Numbered from the stretch's first letter, positions 24,881-34,540 are shown. The stretch is DNA of 64,000 nt from Ktedonobacteria bacterium (GCA_027459785.1 DAIDGU010000038.1:1-64000), one strand, 5' to 3'. The notes: generated by a model not told the origin, from the sequence alone. Program-made: numbers and translations.

Positions 24881-26615
24881 GTCCCCGCTCGCGCACCTCG
24901 GCGAACCAGGCCAGCAGGCGATCCAGCGGCCAGGCGTTGGGGACGTTGGCAGGGGTGAGCCAGCCTTTGCGGGCGATGCCAACGCCGTAGGCAATGTCGG
25001 TCAGGCCGTCGGGCGCGTGCGCGTCGGGGCAGATCGGGATGGGGACGCCGTGTTCCGTCGCCAGGCGCAGCCAGCGCCAATCCAGGTCGAAGCGGGCGGG
25101 GTTCGCGTTGAGTTCGATGGCGACGCCGCGCGCCCCTGCCGCCGCGATGACCGCTGGTAGGTCCACGGGGTAGCCGGCGCGCTGCAACAGCAGCCGCCCG
25201 GTGGGATGCCCGATGATCGTGGTATAGGGATTCTGGATGGCGCGGATCAGGCGCTGCGTCTCCTCGGCCTCGCTCAGATTGAAGTTGCTGTGGATCGAGG
25301 CGACGACGAAATCGAAGGTCGCCAGCGTCGCGTCGTCGAAATCCAGCGCGCCGTCTTTGTGGATGTCGCACTCCGTCCCCTTAAGGATGCGAAAGTCCGG
25401 CCCGAACTCGGCGTTCAGCGCGTCGATCTCGGCTTGCTGGCGGCGCACATCGGCGGGCGTCAGCCCGTGGGCATAGGCGGCTAGCTGGCTGTGATCACAG
25501 ATGCCCAGGTAGTGGTAGCCCAGCGCGCGGCACGCCTGCGCCATCTCGCGGATGCTCGCGTGGCCGTCACTCCAGGTCGAGTGGCAGTGCAGCGCACCCT
25601 GGATATCGTTTGCGGTGACAAGATGTGGCAGCGTATGGTCCAGCGCCGCCTGGATCTCGCCGCGCTCCTCGCGCAGTTCCGGCTCGATATAGTCCATGCC
25701 TAGGAGGGCATATACATCGGCCTCGTTGGCGACGGGCAGCCGCTCATCGCCGCGCCACACGCCATATTCGTTGATCTTGATGCCACGCTCCAGCGCCATG
25801 CCGCGCAGGACGATGTGGTGTTCCTTGGAGCCGGTGAAATGATGCAGCGCGGAACCGTACTCGTCGTCCGTCACCACGCGCAGGTCCATCGCCACGCCGC
25901 CTTCCAGCACGACAGCGGATTTCGATTCGCCGTGCGCGATCACGCTCTGCACCTGGGGCAGCGCCACGAAGGCAGCCATCACCGCCGCGCGGTCGCCGTC
26001 TTGCGCCACACTGGCTACCGCGTCCAGGTCATGCACGACCTCTTTCTTGCGCCGCAAGCTGCCCGCGACCTCGGCGCGCAGCACGCCAGGGATGGCGCGA
26101 ATCGCCGCGATGACGACATCCGCCAGTTCGCGCGCGGGGGCATAATTGAAGTGCTCTTGCTGTGATGAAAGGAACTCGATGCCGTTCAGGATGTTCGCCT
26201 GGCTTTTCGCGCCGAAGCCGCTGATGGCGGCGACGCGGTTCGTCCGGCACGCCTCGGCCAGTTCATCCAGCGTCTTCACGCCCAGCGCCTGGTGCAACAG
26301 GCGGATGCGCTTCGGCCCCAGCCCTGGAATGCGCAGCATGGCGATCAGCCCCGGCTCGATGGCGGCGATCAGTTCGTCCAGCAGCGTCAGCCGCCCCGTC
26401 GCCAGGATCTCGCTGATGTGGGCGCGCATCTCTTTGCCCAACCCCGCCACGTTCGCCAGCTTGCCAGAGGCTTGCAGCGCCGCGACATCTTCGGTCTGGT
26501 TTTCCACCACGCGCGCCGCGTTGTGATAGGCCCGCGCCCGAAAAGCGTTGTCCTCGCTCAGTTCGATCAGCGTGCCGACCTCGTCCAGCATGCCGGCGAT
26601 GCGACTGTTTTCCAT
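24867..26615 (-). CDS. polX: DNA polymerase/3'-5' exonuclease PolX
   Basis: 582 residues, the usual length. Helix-hairpin-helix IPGLGPKRIRLLHQALG and then the Pol-beta nucleotidyltransferase core GSLRRKKEVVHDLDAVAS with the Asp pair and AMDLRVVTDD with the third Asp. A C-terminal PHP phosphoesterase domain follows: LHCHSTWSDGHASI, GICDHSQLAAY, LKGTECDIHKDG, IIGHPTGRLL. Such enzymes fill short gaps in base-excision repair. ATG 26615 follows AAAGGAGC. Its last residues (RAGG) and stop come from the family E repeat. Confidence 0.95.
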   Translation of the reverse strand: MENSRIAGMLDEVGTLIELSEDNAFRARAYHNAARVVENQTEDVAALQASGKLANVAGLGKEMRAHISEILATGRLTLLDELIAAIEPGLIAMLRIPGLGPKRIRLLHQALGVKTLDELAEACRTNRVAAISGFGAKSQANILNGIEFLSSQQEHFNYAPARELADVVIAAIRAIPGVLRAEVAGSLRRKKEVVHDLDAVASVAQDGDRAAVMAAFVALPQVQSVIAHGESKSAVVLEGGVAMDLRVVTDDEYGSALHHFTGSKEHHIVLRGMALERGIKINEYGVWRGDERLPVANEADVYALLGMDYIEPELREERGEIQAALDHTLPHLVTANDIQGALHCHSTWSDGHASIREMAQACRALGYHYLGICDHSQLAAYAHGLTPADVRRQQAEIDALNAEFGPDFRILKGTECDIHKDGALDFDDATLATFDFVVASIHSNFNLSEAEETQRLIRAIQNPYTTIIGHPTGRLLLQRAGYPVDLPAVIAAAGARGVAIELNANPARFDLDWRWLRLATEHGVPIPICPDAHAPDGLTDIAYGVGIARKGWLTPANVPNAWPLDRLLAWFAEVRERGRAGG

Positions 26616-26630
26616 GATCGCTCCTTTGCC

Positions 26631-26993
26631 TTACCAGGGTATCCGGTCAATGCGATCGACCCAATCTTCACTATCACCTGCGCGCCAGATAAGGAGCAAG
26701 GTATCGATCACGGCACGCATCGGAGCCAATTGAGGCACGATGATGACGCCAGAACTATGCTGCCCAGCGGCGAGGAAATTGCCGAAATGCGTAGGCATCG
26801 TGCGGGAGTCATGAGTCACGAGAACACATCCCTCTCTTGCCGCGATAGCCAGCACTTCATCATCGGGAACGCCTCTGAGATCGATATCTTGTGCATCAAG
26901 GAATACGATATCTGGCTGCAAGCGATGCAATCCAAAGATAATATCTTCATTTAGATTAGCATCAGCTAAGAAGCGGACAGGTTTTCCATTCAT
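26631..26993 (-). CDS. DUF5615 PIN-like toxin
   Basis: 120 residues. PVRFLADANLNEDIIFGL carries the early acidic residues, DAQDIDLRGVPDDEVL the middle, and GCVLVTHDSRTM the later Asp of a PIN-like nuclease fold. DUF5615 proteins are usually the toxins of DUF433 pairs. Start overlaps the DUF433 stop by four bases; 16 nt separate its stop from the polX start. Confidence 0.8.
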   Translation of the reverse strand: MNGKPVRFLADANLNEDIIFGLHRLQPDIVFLDAQDIDLRGVPDDEVLAIAAREGCVLVTHDSRTMPTHFGNFLAAGQHSSGVIIVPQLAPMRAVIDTLLLIWRAGDSEDWVDRIDRIPW

Positions 26994-27325
26994 GAAGCGG
27001 ATGCCTCATCTTGTGCTTTCAGGGCAGCGAAGCGTCGTTTCATCTCTTCCCGAAATGGCGCGTTGCGCGCCTCGAATTCCGCCCGAATAGCCTCCTCTTC
27101 CTGGCGAATCTGCGCGAAATGCTTATCCAGCATCTCTCGATGGTCGAGATAGAACACGACTGCTCCATAGACCTCAGCCAGAGTCAACGTGGGATATTTT
27201 CGCTGAATGGACTCTGGAGCTTCGCCAATGTTCCAATGATAGATAAGGGTGATGATGGGAATGCGCGATCCCTGGATGTAGTACGAACCGTCGCGCTCCT
27301 CCACGTGTGGATATGCGAGAGCCAT
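26990..27325 (-). CDS. DUF433 antitoxin
   Basis: 111 residues. YPHVEERDGSYYIQGSRIPI then LIYHWNIGEAPESIQRKYPT and TLAEVYGAVVFYLDHREML, the DUF433 helix-turn-helix-like pattern; the C-terminal tail is charged. It is the first gene of a pair with the DUF5615 toxin. AAGGAGG upstream supports ATG 27325. Regulation by autorepression is typical of such pairs but no operator was picked out. Confidence 0.82.
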   Translation of the reverse strand: MALAYPHVEERDGSYYIQGSRIPIITLIYHWNIGEAPESIQRKYPTLTLAEVYGAVVFYLDHREMLDKHFAQIRQEEEAIRAEFEARNAPFREEMKRRFAALKAQDEASAS

Positions 27326-27372
27326 TCCGCGCCTCCTTTTTGAACGCTTATTCCATAGTATAGCACAGCGCC

Positions 27373-27888
27373 TCAGTCGTGCGACACGTCATAGGGTTCC
27401 GGCGGCAGGGCGGCCAACTCGAAGGGGTGGTAGCCTTTGAACTCGCGCGCCAGGCCGCGTTTGCAGTCGAAGTGGATGATCAGCCAGCACACCAGTTCTT
27501 TGTCGATGAAGATGCCGTCCCACGGTGCTGCCGGCTGGTCGGCGTGAATGGGCTGCCGGCAGACGAAGCAACTGCACGCGCCGGCTGCCACCGCGCGGGT
27601 GAGGTAGCGCAGCAGGAAGATATGGTAATCGTCCAGCGTCATCGCCGCCAGGGGTTTTGCAGGATAGCCCAGCCGGTCGGGATGGGGACATGCGCGCACG
27701 TCCGCCGCGCCGCGCCCCAGCAGCAGCACGGGTGGCGCGATCACCTCGATGATCGCCCCCGTCGCGTCGCCTTCCACCGCCACGCGGCACAGCCCGTGTG
27801 CCAGGAACCAGTCCAGCAGCGCGGGATCGGTGTGCGCGGCGGTTGTCGCCGTCAGGTACGCCGCCTGGATGTCGGGCTGCTCGCCCAT
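27373..27888 (-). CDS. Hypothetical protein with four-cysteine zinc-like motifs
   Basis: 171 residues, no family recognised. Central region ACSCFVCRQPIHAD contains CxCxxC, and later VCWLIIHFDCKRGLAREF has two more cysteines, so one zinc site is plausible. The N-terminal part LTATTAAHTDPALLDWFLAHG is helical. ATG 27888 follows AGGAGG; an earlier ATG at 27930 gives 185 residues. Nothing in the neighbourhood explains it. Confidence 0.6.
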   Translation of the reverse strand: MGEQPDIQAAYLTATTAAHTDPALLDWFLAHGLCRVAVEGDATGAIIEVIAPPVLLLGRGAADVRACPHPDRLGYPAKPLAAMTLDDYHIFLLRYLTRAVAAGACSCFVCRQPIHADQPAAPWDGIFIDKELVCWLIIHFDCKRGLAREFKGYHPFELAALPPEPYDVSHD

Positions 27889-28009
27889 GCTCAGCACCTC
27901 CTGGCCCATACGTCTGTCGCTGTCGATCATCTCAGTATGGCATATGACGGCGCGAAGGTGCCAGGGACAATAGGGTGAATGATAATGACCAACTTCATGC
28001 TGCTAGCGA

Positions 28010-29470
28010 CTAGGGCATGCGCCGCAGCGGCTGTCCCGTGCGGGTGGCGATGAGCGCGTGCAAAAGCTCGGCGCGGGCGCGGTAGGCGGCATGCCGGTCG
28101 CCGTGGATGCCACGCCCGGCCAGCGCGTAGGTGGCATGCTCGTTCCAGGCGATGCGCCCGAAGTTGCCGTAGATGATATAGGTCCGCAAATGGGGGCGAC
28201 CAGGGTGTGGAATGAGCGCCCAGCCACGCATGGCCTGCCAGGCGATCATCTGCGTGCCACGCTGGAGACCGGCATCATCGGCGCGGACGGGCAGCCGGAG
28301 GGCGCGCACGAGCGCCCAGGCCGGTAGCCCGAACAGGAGCAACATGCATGGCAGGAGAATAGCGAAGACGATAAGATAATCGTTGAGTGTGGTGCCATTC
28401 GCTGAACTGCCTTGGATGCCATACCTGATGATCACCAGGCCGAAATCCAAGACGAGCAGACCTAGCGTGGCGGCGCAGGTGCCGAAGATGATGCCGAACC
28501 ACGGCAGACGCGGGCGCAGGATGAGCCGCCCCGTGCGCGCATACTCAGCATCAGGGATGAACGCTGGTGGCTGCAACTCCGGCGGTGCCAGGGGGAGGGC
28601 CGGCGCATCGTGGATGGTGAAGATCGCGCGCTGCGTCGGCGTAAGCTGGCCCAGTGCCAGCGGATAGCGCCGGATCGGCTGCCCGGTACGCGCCACCAGC
28701 GTCGCCAGCACGCGCTGCATGCCGGCTTCATAGGCCGCGGTGCCTCCTATGAAGCGTTCGCGCACGAACCGGCGCTGGGTGAAGCTCAACTCGCTTTCGG
28801 CGAAGGTGAGGTCCAGCTTCCGGCGCACGCCGATCAGGTGATAGGTGCGCGCCATAACGCCGGTCGTCAAGGTGGGAAGGGCCAGTATGCCACTGATATC
28901 ATGCCATGCCAGCGCCTGGTGCGTCACCAGATTGCGCACGCGCACGCCCTGGTCATCGACGGTGATCGTCACGCGGCTGGTATCGATGAGATAAGCGGCT
29001 AATAAGATCAGCAGCAAAAACAGCACGATCAGCAAACCAGGCCACAGAAACATCGCTGTCAACGGAGCGATGTCGGTGATCGTATTGTTTTGCGAAACTA
29101 TCACGATGCCAGGAAGATACGCGAATGTCAGGGCAATCGCAAAGTAGTTGCCCCAGCCGGTGCGCCGACGCGCCAGCGTGAGCGATGTGCCAGGCACCAG
29201 GGCGAGCGCCAGATCGGGGACAGCCATTGGTGGCACCTGCGCATCGTCGCCAGCCAGCACAGCGGCACGAATGCGCCGGATTCGGGCGCGGCCACGGAAG
29301 GTGGTCCAGCCGATAAGCGCGAGCAAACCGAGGAGGAGACTGCTGAACAGGAGATCGAGCGGCGTGAACGCGCCCCAATGGAGGCCGTCATTTTGACCGA
29401 TTATTACCACGAACACCAACGCGAAGATGAAGATAGTGATGCCCACGCTGATCGCTCTGCGCCGTGCCAT
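28010..29470 (-). CDS. Integral membrane protein with PH-like repeats, unknown function
   Basis: 486 residues. Several hydrophobic segments (ISVGITIFIFALVFVVIIG at the N-terminus, TPLDLLFSSLLLGLLALIGW, IVLFLLLILLAAYLID, and two more around residues 335-400) alternate with soluble parts. After the helices come strand-rich segments VTITVDDQGVRVRNLVTHQ and later VRADDAGLQRGTQMIAWQAM that look like paired PH-like (bPH) domains of membrane proteins such as YdbS-type families. ATG 29470 has GGGAGG six bases upstream. Function not known. Confidence 0.6.
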   Translation of the reverse strand: MARRRAISVGITIFIFALVFVVIIGQNDGLHWGAFTPLDLLFSSLLLGLLALIGWTTFRGRARIRRIRAAVLAGDDAQVPPMAVPDLALALVPGTSLTLARRRTGWGNYFAIALTFAYLPGIVIVSQNNTITDIAPLTAMFLWPGLLIVLFLLLILLAAYLIDTSRVTITVDDQGVRVRNLVTHQALAWHDISGILALPTLTTGVMARTYHLIGVRRKLDLTFAESELSFTQRRFVRERFIGGTAAYEAGMQRVLATLVARTGQPIRRYPLALGQLTPTQRAIFTIHDAPALPLAPPELQPPAFIPDAEYARTGRLILRPRLPWFGIIFGTCAATLGLLVLDFGLVIIRYGIQGSSANGTTLNDYLIVFAILLPCMLLLFGLPAWALVRALRLPVRADDAGLQRGTQMIAWQAMRGWALIPHPGRPHLRTYIIYGNFGRIAWNEHATYALAGRGIHGDRHAAYRARAELLHALIATRTGQPLRRMP

Positions 29471-29671
29471 CGCAAGCCTCCCCATATACGTGATGGTGCC
29501 AGTCTAGCATGGTTTCAGCTAAGGGGGCAAGATTGCCTGTCGCCAAATGACCCACGACCGTTGACAGATTCGCTGGCGCTCGTTACAATGGGCCGAGAAA
29601 GCGCCTCGATGCCTTCGCGCATGTCCGAAACGGCGCGACCATCCTCATCAACAAAATGGAAAAAAGAAGCC

Positions 29672-31747
29672 ATGATGATAATTCAGAAGCCGCGCGTGCG
29701 CTGTCTGCCGACCATCGCGGGCGCGCTGGCGCTTTTCTGCCTGTTGCTCACGGGCTGCGCTAGCAACGTCGCTGGCGTGCAACGCGACCCCAACCAGGTC
29801 TTCGTCTTTCCTAACACCAACGACGCGCATCCCTTGCCCTTATGGGGTAAGGACGGTGGTGCTGCCGGCAATGGTCCCGCAGAAACGGGTCTCAATCTCG
29901 ATCCCGCCTTTCTGAGCGATCTCTACTCGCAGATCGTTGATTCGATGATCCAGTTACAGCTGGTCAGCTTCGATCAGAACCTCAATGCCGTTCCCGATGC
30001 GGCGCAAACGTGGGATATCAGCGCGGATCGCAAAACGTGGACATTCCACTTGCGCCCGAATCTCTTGTGGGCGGATGGTACACCGCTCACATCCTATGAT
30101 TTCGCGCTTGGCATGCGCCATGATCTGGATCCGAATCTGTGCAATACTGCCGGTCCGCTGAATCCGCCAGCTCCCGCGACCTTGAAGACCAACTCGTGCG
30201 CCGGCAGCCAGCCGCAGCTCGGCTACCTGAGTGATATCAAGGGTGCGGCACAATATGCCAACGCCACGGCTGACCCCACGACGGGTAAAGTGCCAACCAC
30301 GATTTCAGGCATCACCACGCCAGATGCGCAGACGCTGCAAATCCAATTGGTGCAACCCGAATCGTTCTTCCTGGGCCAACTGGCCACCGTCGCCAGCATG
30401 CCGATCGAGACGAGTGCGTTCAAGCAATATGGCTTTAACTATGTTGCTCACTTCTCGCAAGCCGCTGATCCGACGCCCGTATCAGAGTCTGGCCCGTGGA
30501 TTATCAAGAAGTGGTTCGATCCCACGAATCCAGGGGTGACGGATCCTCAACACAGCACTCAGATCGACTTCGCACCGAATCCGCATTGGTGGGGCAAGCC
30601 GCTGACCCTCAAAGAAGTGGATATGCCACTGATTCCCGACAAAGAAGATTTCTACAACCGGTATCTGCAAGAGGGGGCGAATAAGATCGATTTCGCGCTG
30701 GTGCCAGCCGGAGATTATCCCTTCGCCCAAAACCTGCCGGACTTTCATTCGGTGCCGCAGTTGACGATTGAATTCTTCGCGATGAACTTCTTCAATCCTC
30801 CATTCGATAACCTGCAAGTGCGGCAGGCATTCGACCTGGCCTTGAACAAACAGTCGTTGGTGGATACGACGTTCCAAGGAGCGGATACACCCACCAACCA
30901 TATCATTCCCTACGGTATTCCAGGGTATAATCCCAATTTGCTCACTCCCCCGGAAGGTTCTGGCACGGTTTCCCTGACGGGCGATCAGGCGGAAGCGAAG
31001 AAGCTGATTGAACAGGTGGCGCAAGGGTGCGAGAGTGATTTCTCGCATGATTGGTGTCCCTACATTATCGGCACCGGCACAAGCCGCACGCCGATCACAC
31101 AGGTGGGGGCAACGAACGCGCAATGCCCAAATTTTGCTGTGGGCGTGAACGCGAATGGGACGACCAACCAGACGCCCATCGTCGTCTATATGGCAAAAGA
31201 AAACGCGGATCGTATCAAGATCGCGCACGGCGCGGCGCAAGCGTGGGACAACGTGTTGTGTTTGAACGTCTCAACCAGCGAAGATCCTGGTAACAAGCCG
31301 ATCAGCGGCGGGAATTTGTTTGGCGACCTCGCCAAGTATGCCCACCAAGGCAAGCCGTCGCCAGAATCCATCTGGACCATCGGCTATGGCGTGGACTACG
31401 TTGACCCGCAGGACTTTACTACCAATCAGTTCGGCCTGACCACCGCCAACAATTCCGATAATTTCGGCATCCCGAATCCGAATGGCAACGACAATCAGAG
31501 TGCCATCGAGACGGCGATGACGACCGCCGATCAAATGCCGGTGGCGACGCCTGCCGAGCAGCAGGCGCGCATCAAGGCCTATCAGCAGATCGAGCAACAG
31601 TTGGTGGACGAAGTTGCGTGGATACCGTATGATCAACCACAGGCGCTCTATCGCGTGCGACCCTATGTGGAGAATTTCACGCTGCCCGCCAGCGGCTTCC
31701 TCTCGGACCAGGACTGGGCAGACATCTTCATCGCCGCGCACAACTGA
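29672..31747 (+). CDS. Oligopeptide-type ABC substrate-binding lipoprotein
   Basis: 691 residues. A lipoprotein signal (LALFCLLLTGCASNVAGV, Cys of the lipobox) is followed by the family 5 solute-binding fold: WDISADRKTWTFHLRPNLLW and later QVRQAFDLALNKQSLVD and VPYGIPGYNPNL. Such proteins bring peptides, dipeptides or opines to an ABC permease. No permease or ATPase is adjacent, so it is an orphan binder or belongs to distant components. The start at 29672 is set by the signal peptide; there is only a weak ribosome site and the frame is open upstream to 29090. Confidence 0.9.
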   Translation: MMIIQKPRVRCLPTIAGALALFCLLLTGCASNVAGVQRDPNQVFVFPNTNDAHPLPLWGKDGGAAGNGPAETGLNLDPAFLSDLYSQIVDSMIQLQLVSFDQNLNAVPDAAQTWDISADRKTWTFHLRPNLLWADGTPLTSYDFALGMRHDLDPNLCNTAGPLNPPAPATLKTNSCAGSQPQLGYLSDIKGAAQYANATADPTTGKVPTTISGITTPDAQTLQIQLVQPESFFLGQLATVASMPIETSAFKQYGFNYVAHFSQAADPTPVSESGPWIIKKWFDPTNPGVTDPQHSTQIDFAPNPHWWGKPLTLKEVDMPLIPDKEDFYNRYLQEGANKIDFALVPAGDYPFAQNLPDFHSVPQLTIEFFAMNFFNPPFDNLQVRQAFDLALNKQSLVDTTFQGADTPTNHIIPYGIPGYNPNLLTPPEGSGTVSLTGDQAEAKKLIEQVAQGCESDFSHDWCPYIIGTGTSRTPITQVGATNAQCPNFAVGVNANGTTNQTPIVVYMAKENADRIKIAHGAAQAWDNVLCLNVSTSEDPGNKPISGGNLFGDLAKYAHQGKPSPESIWTIGYGVDYVDPQDFTTNQFGLTTANNSDNFGIPNPNGNDNQSAIETAMTTADQMPVATPAEQQARIKAYQQIEQQLVDEVAWIPYDQPQALYRVRPYVENFTLPASGFLSDQDWADIFIAAHN

Positions 31748-31771
31748 TGTGCCACTCAGGTGACAATCCCG

Positions 31772-31806
31772 CGAACACCGGCTGGCACCTTTGCCGCCGG
31801 TGTTCG
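31772..31806 (+). terminator. Stem-loop between binding protein and protease genes
   Basis: CGAACACCGGC (31772-31782) pairs with GCCGGTGTTCG (31796-31806), 11 perfect base pairs and a 13-nt loop. No T-run, so it may be a weak terminator or intercistronic hairpin. Confidence 0.45.
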
Positions 31807-31844
31807 TGTCTCACATAGCCGTCTACGTTGAAGGAGTTTTTATC

Positions 31845-33206
31845 GTGGAACAGCCGCCGACCACCTACCCCCCCCCCGCGCCACGCCCGTCGCCGTTGGA
31901 ACGTGAGCCGAACTACGGCCAGTTTTTCGTGACAATGTTGCTGGTGGCGCTCGCATTCACTGCCGGCTGGCTGGGCAACAACTTCGCCAACCGCGACTAT
32001 CCCACGCCAGCTTCTGCCCGCCCATGGGATAAAGACATCTGGACGGCGTGGAACCTGATCGACACGCAGTATGTCGATCCCTCGGCCATCAATCACCAGA
32101 AGATGACCTATGCGATGATCAGCGCGATGGTCAACAGCTTGGGTGACACAGGGCATTCGACCTTCCTGACGCCGGATCAAGCCAAAGCCGAGAACCAGGC
32201 GCTCAACAACCAGAGCTTCGTCGGCATCGGCATCTATCTGACGCAGATTCAGACGAGCAGCGGATCGGTCATCCTCCTGGAAGCGACCATCCCGAACTCG
32301 CCCGCCGCCGGAGCCGGCCTGTTGCCCGGCGACCAATTCCTGACGGTGAACGGCACGAATGTCGTCAACGCCTCGCTGGATCAGTTCAGCACGCTCGTGC
32401 GCGGGCCGGCGGGAACGACCGTCACCGTCACGGTGAAGCGGGTCGGCGTGAAGAATCCGCTTGCCTTCACCATCAAGCGTGCCAGCATCACGGAGCAGGT
32501 GGTGAACGGCATCTATTTCGCCCAAGACCATATCGGCTATGTGCAACTGCTGGGCTTCGATGCTGGCGCGGCCAAAGAGTTAGGGCAGGAACTGCAAACT
32601 TTGCAGAAAGAGGGCGCGACCGCGCTCATCTTCGACCTGCGCGACAACGGCGGTGGCCTGGTGAATGAGGCCGTCGGCGTCGCCAGCGACTTCTTGCAGC
32701 CCGGCCAAACGATTGTGTATGAGAAGGATCGCAGTGGCACCTTGACGCCACTCAAGGTTGATTCCGACTCGACCGTGCCGAAAGGGCTGCACCTGACGCT
32801 GCCGATGGTGGTGCTGGTCAACGGCAACACCGCCAGCGCCTCGGAGATCGTGACCGGCGCGATCCAGGACAACCGCCCCAACGTGCAGACCATCGGCCAG
32901 CGCACCTTCGGCACGGACACGGTGCTGGTGACGTTCCAGTTGCCTTCCGGCGGCGAGTTGGTGCTGGGCATCCGGCAATACCTGACGCCGAATAAGCGAC
33001 AGTTCCGCCCCGGCGTGGGCCTGACGCCCTCGCAGGTGGTCGCGCTGCCGGCCAACGGGTTCCCGCAGTCGCCGCTGGTGCTGAGCGAACTGCACTTGAC
33101 GGAAGCCGACGTGCTGGCGTGCAAAGGGGTGAACCCTGATCCGCAACTCATCGCGGCCATCCAGGCGCTCGTCCCCTCGCGCACTTCGACCTGCGCGGGC
33201 AAGTAA
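31845..33206 (+). CDS. S41 tail-specific-protease homologue lacking the catalytic Lys
   Basis: 453 residues. A membrane anchor (FFVTMLLVALAFTAGWLGNN), an S41 N-terminal helix region (IWTAWNLIDTQYVDPSAIN), a PDZ domain (FVGIGIYLTQ, SPAAGAGLLPGDQFLTVNG) and the S41 core (IFDLRDNGGGLVNEAV, VLVNGNTASASEIVTGAI). The Ser of the dyad is at about 331. The Lys usually in TFGKG is replaced: here RTFGTDTV, Thr about 357. All other motifs are intact. So it is either an inactive homologue with a scaffolding role or uses another base. Start is GTG 31845 after AAGGAG. C-terminal PDZ order resembles CtpA/CtpB. Confidence 0.88.
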   Translation: MEQPPTTYPPPAPRPSPLEREPNYGQFFVTMLLVALAFTAGWLGNNFANRDYPTPASARPWDKDIWTAWNLIDTQYVDPSAINHQKMTYAMISAMVNSLGDTGHSTFLTPDQAKAENQALNNQSFVGIGIYLTQIQTSSGSVILLEATIPNSPAAGAGLLPGDQFLTVNGTNVVNASLDQFSTLVRGPAGTTVTVTVKRVGVKNPLAFTIKRASITEQVVNGIYFAQDHIGYVQLLGFDAGAAKELGQELQTLQKEGATALIFDLRDNGGGLVNEAVGVASDFLQPGQTIVYEKDRSGTLTPLKVDSDSTVPKGLHLTLPMVVLVNGNTASASEIVTGAIQDNRPNVQTIGQRTFGTDTVLVTFQLPSGGELVLGIRQYLTPNKRQFRPGVGLTPSQVVALPANGFPQSPLVLSELHLTEADVLACKGVNPDPQLIAAIQALVPSRTSTCAGK

Positions 33207-33375
33207 CCCCACCCCCTGCTCCCTCCCCATCTGCGGATGGCGAGGGGTGAGCGCGTGAGGCCGGCGGGTGAACCCGCGCCTGGGGGCGTTCCGCCGCGAA
33301 GGCCACCTACGTGGCCTGGATTCAGCCCGTGACGACGGGCTTCACGGCCATTGGTCCACAGGCGCGTCTTTAGGC
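33207..33375. repeat. Decayed family A arm and partial family D repeat
   Basis: CCCCACCCCCTGCTCCCTCC from 33209 resembles the family A left arm; from 33261 GGCGGGTGAACCCGCGCC with CACCTACGTGG and CCCGTGACGACGGG palindromes follows the family D pattern. No gene in the 200 nt before the next start. Confidence 0.65.
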
Positions 33376-33406
33376 ACTGGCCCATAGAAAGGATGAAAGA
33401 GCGATT

Positions 33407-34402
33407 ATGCGGCTGAGCCAAGCCCAGCGGGCGGTCATCATCGGCGCACTGGCGATTGTCGCCGTGCTGGTCGTCGTTTTCGCCGTGATCATTATCGCCG
33501 TGCCAACGCCGGGGCAGGTGGAGAACGGCACCAGCGCGAGCCAGGCGACGGCCACGCCACGCCGCCCCACCGTTACCCCGACCCCCACCACGCCGCCCGC
33601 CACGGCGGCGCAACTGATGGCGATCTGCGGCTTCGCGCAACAGAGCGTGCAACAGGTGGTGCAGGTGGGCGATCTCGCATTCGCGCAATTGACATTAGGG
33701 CCACTCACGTATCCTGGCACTATGCTGCCGGATGGCTGGTCCACCTCGCAACCGCACCAGACAACGACGAGTGGCATTGGGCCGATGACGGGAACGCCGG
33801 CGAACCCAGCGAACAGCGAGGCAGGCATGCTTAGTTGGTCGGTCTGCAATGTTTCCGCCACCCATGCCCATCTGTTGCAGCAGGTCGCCTTACGCGTGGT
33901 TGCCGTTACGCCCGATACGAGCCAGCCGGATATTTTTAAGCCTTGCGATGTCGCATTCAATTCACAGACGCGCCAGGGCGGAGATCTCGGCTGTGGGGGT
34001 TCCATGGCCGGCGGGCCGGATATCTTTCAGGCGACGTGGCCCGCGCAGGTGACGAACGGGACGACCGTTACGATGCCGGAGACGGCGACAGCGAGCACTA
34101 TCGTCGGGATCAGGCCGATGTATGGCGCGTTTCCGGTGACGCTCAAGCCGCACACCGCCATCACCATCGGCATCATGATGACCACGCCGCCCCCCGGCCT
34201 CTATACTTTTGTCCCCGGCGTCGCCATCGATCATCACGCCGCGCCGGTCTTCCCTACGAATGCCAGCGCGCCCGTCTTCCTCGCCGGCAACGCGCACTTC
34301 TGGGGTGGCCAGGGCTGCATGCAGAGCAAGGCGATGCAGGCGCAGATCCCCAAGAGCGGGCCAGTGACCTATTGGGTTTGCCCAGAGCAGTCGGGCTTCT
34401 AG
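33407..34402 (+). CDS. Membrane-anchored extracytoplasmic protein, unknown
   Basis: 331 residues. One N-terminal helix (VIIGALAIVAVLVVVFAVII) without positive-inside reversal suggests an anchored exported protein. A Thr/Pro-rich linker (TATPRRPTVTPTPTTPP) joins to a soluble domain of about 260 residues with six or more Cys that could form disulphides (ICGFAQQ, SWSVCNVS, KPCDVAF, LGCGGS, GGQGCMQS, YWVCPEQ). No family recognised. It follows the protease homologue on the same strand 200 nt downstream; repeats lie between. Confidence 0.6.
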   Translation: MRLSQAQRAVIIGALAIVAVLVVVFAVIIIAVPTPGQVENGTSASQATATPRRPTVTPTPTTPPATAAQLMAICGFAQQSVQQVVQVGDLAFAQLTLGPLTYPGTMLPDGWSTSQPHQTTTSGIGPMTGTPANPANSEAGMLSWSVCNVSATHAHLLQQVALRVVAVTPDTSQPDIFKPCDVAFNSQTRQGGDLGCGGSMAGGPDIFQATWPAQVTNGTTVTMPETATASTIVGIRPMYGAFPVTLKPHTAITIGIMMTTPPPGLYTFVPGVAIDHHAAPVFPTNASAPVFLAGNAHFWGGQGCMQSKAMQAQIPKSGPVTYWVCPEQSGF

Positions 34403-34441
34403 AAGGATGGCGAACGGATTGGGTTTGCAGCGTGCGCGGGA

Positions 34442-34505
34442 GCCGGCGGTTGAAACCGCGCCTAGGGGCCGATGGCCGCGAAGCCCGTCGTCACGGGCTG
34501 GAGTA
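34442..34505. repeat. Partial family D repeat
   Basis: GCCGGCGGTTGAAACCGCGCCTAGG followed by CGAAGCCCGTCGTCACGGGC; the right half of the element is missing. It lies upstream of the CoA-transferase gene. Confidence 0.7.
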
Positions 34506-34540
34506 CAATGTGTGCCAGGTGAAGCAGAAGGATGGCGACG

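Noticed and set aside
29090-29671. Upstream extension of the binding-protein gene to 885 residues
   Set aside because: The extension lies opposite another gene and precedes an obvious lipoprotein signal peptide.
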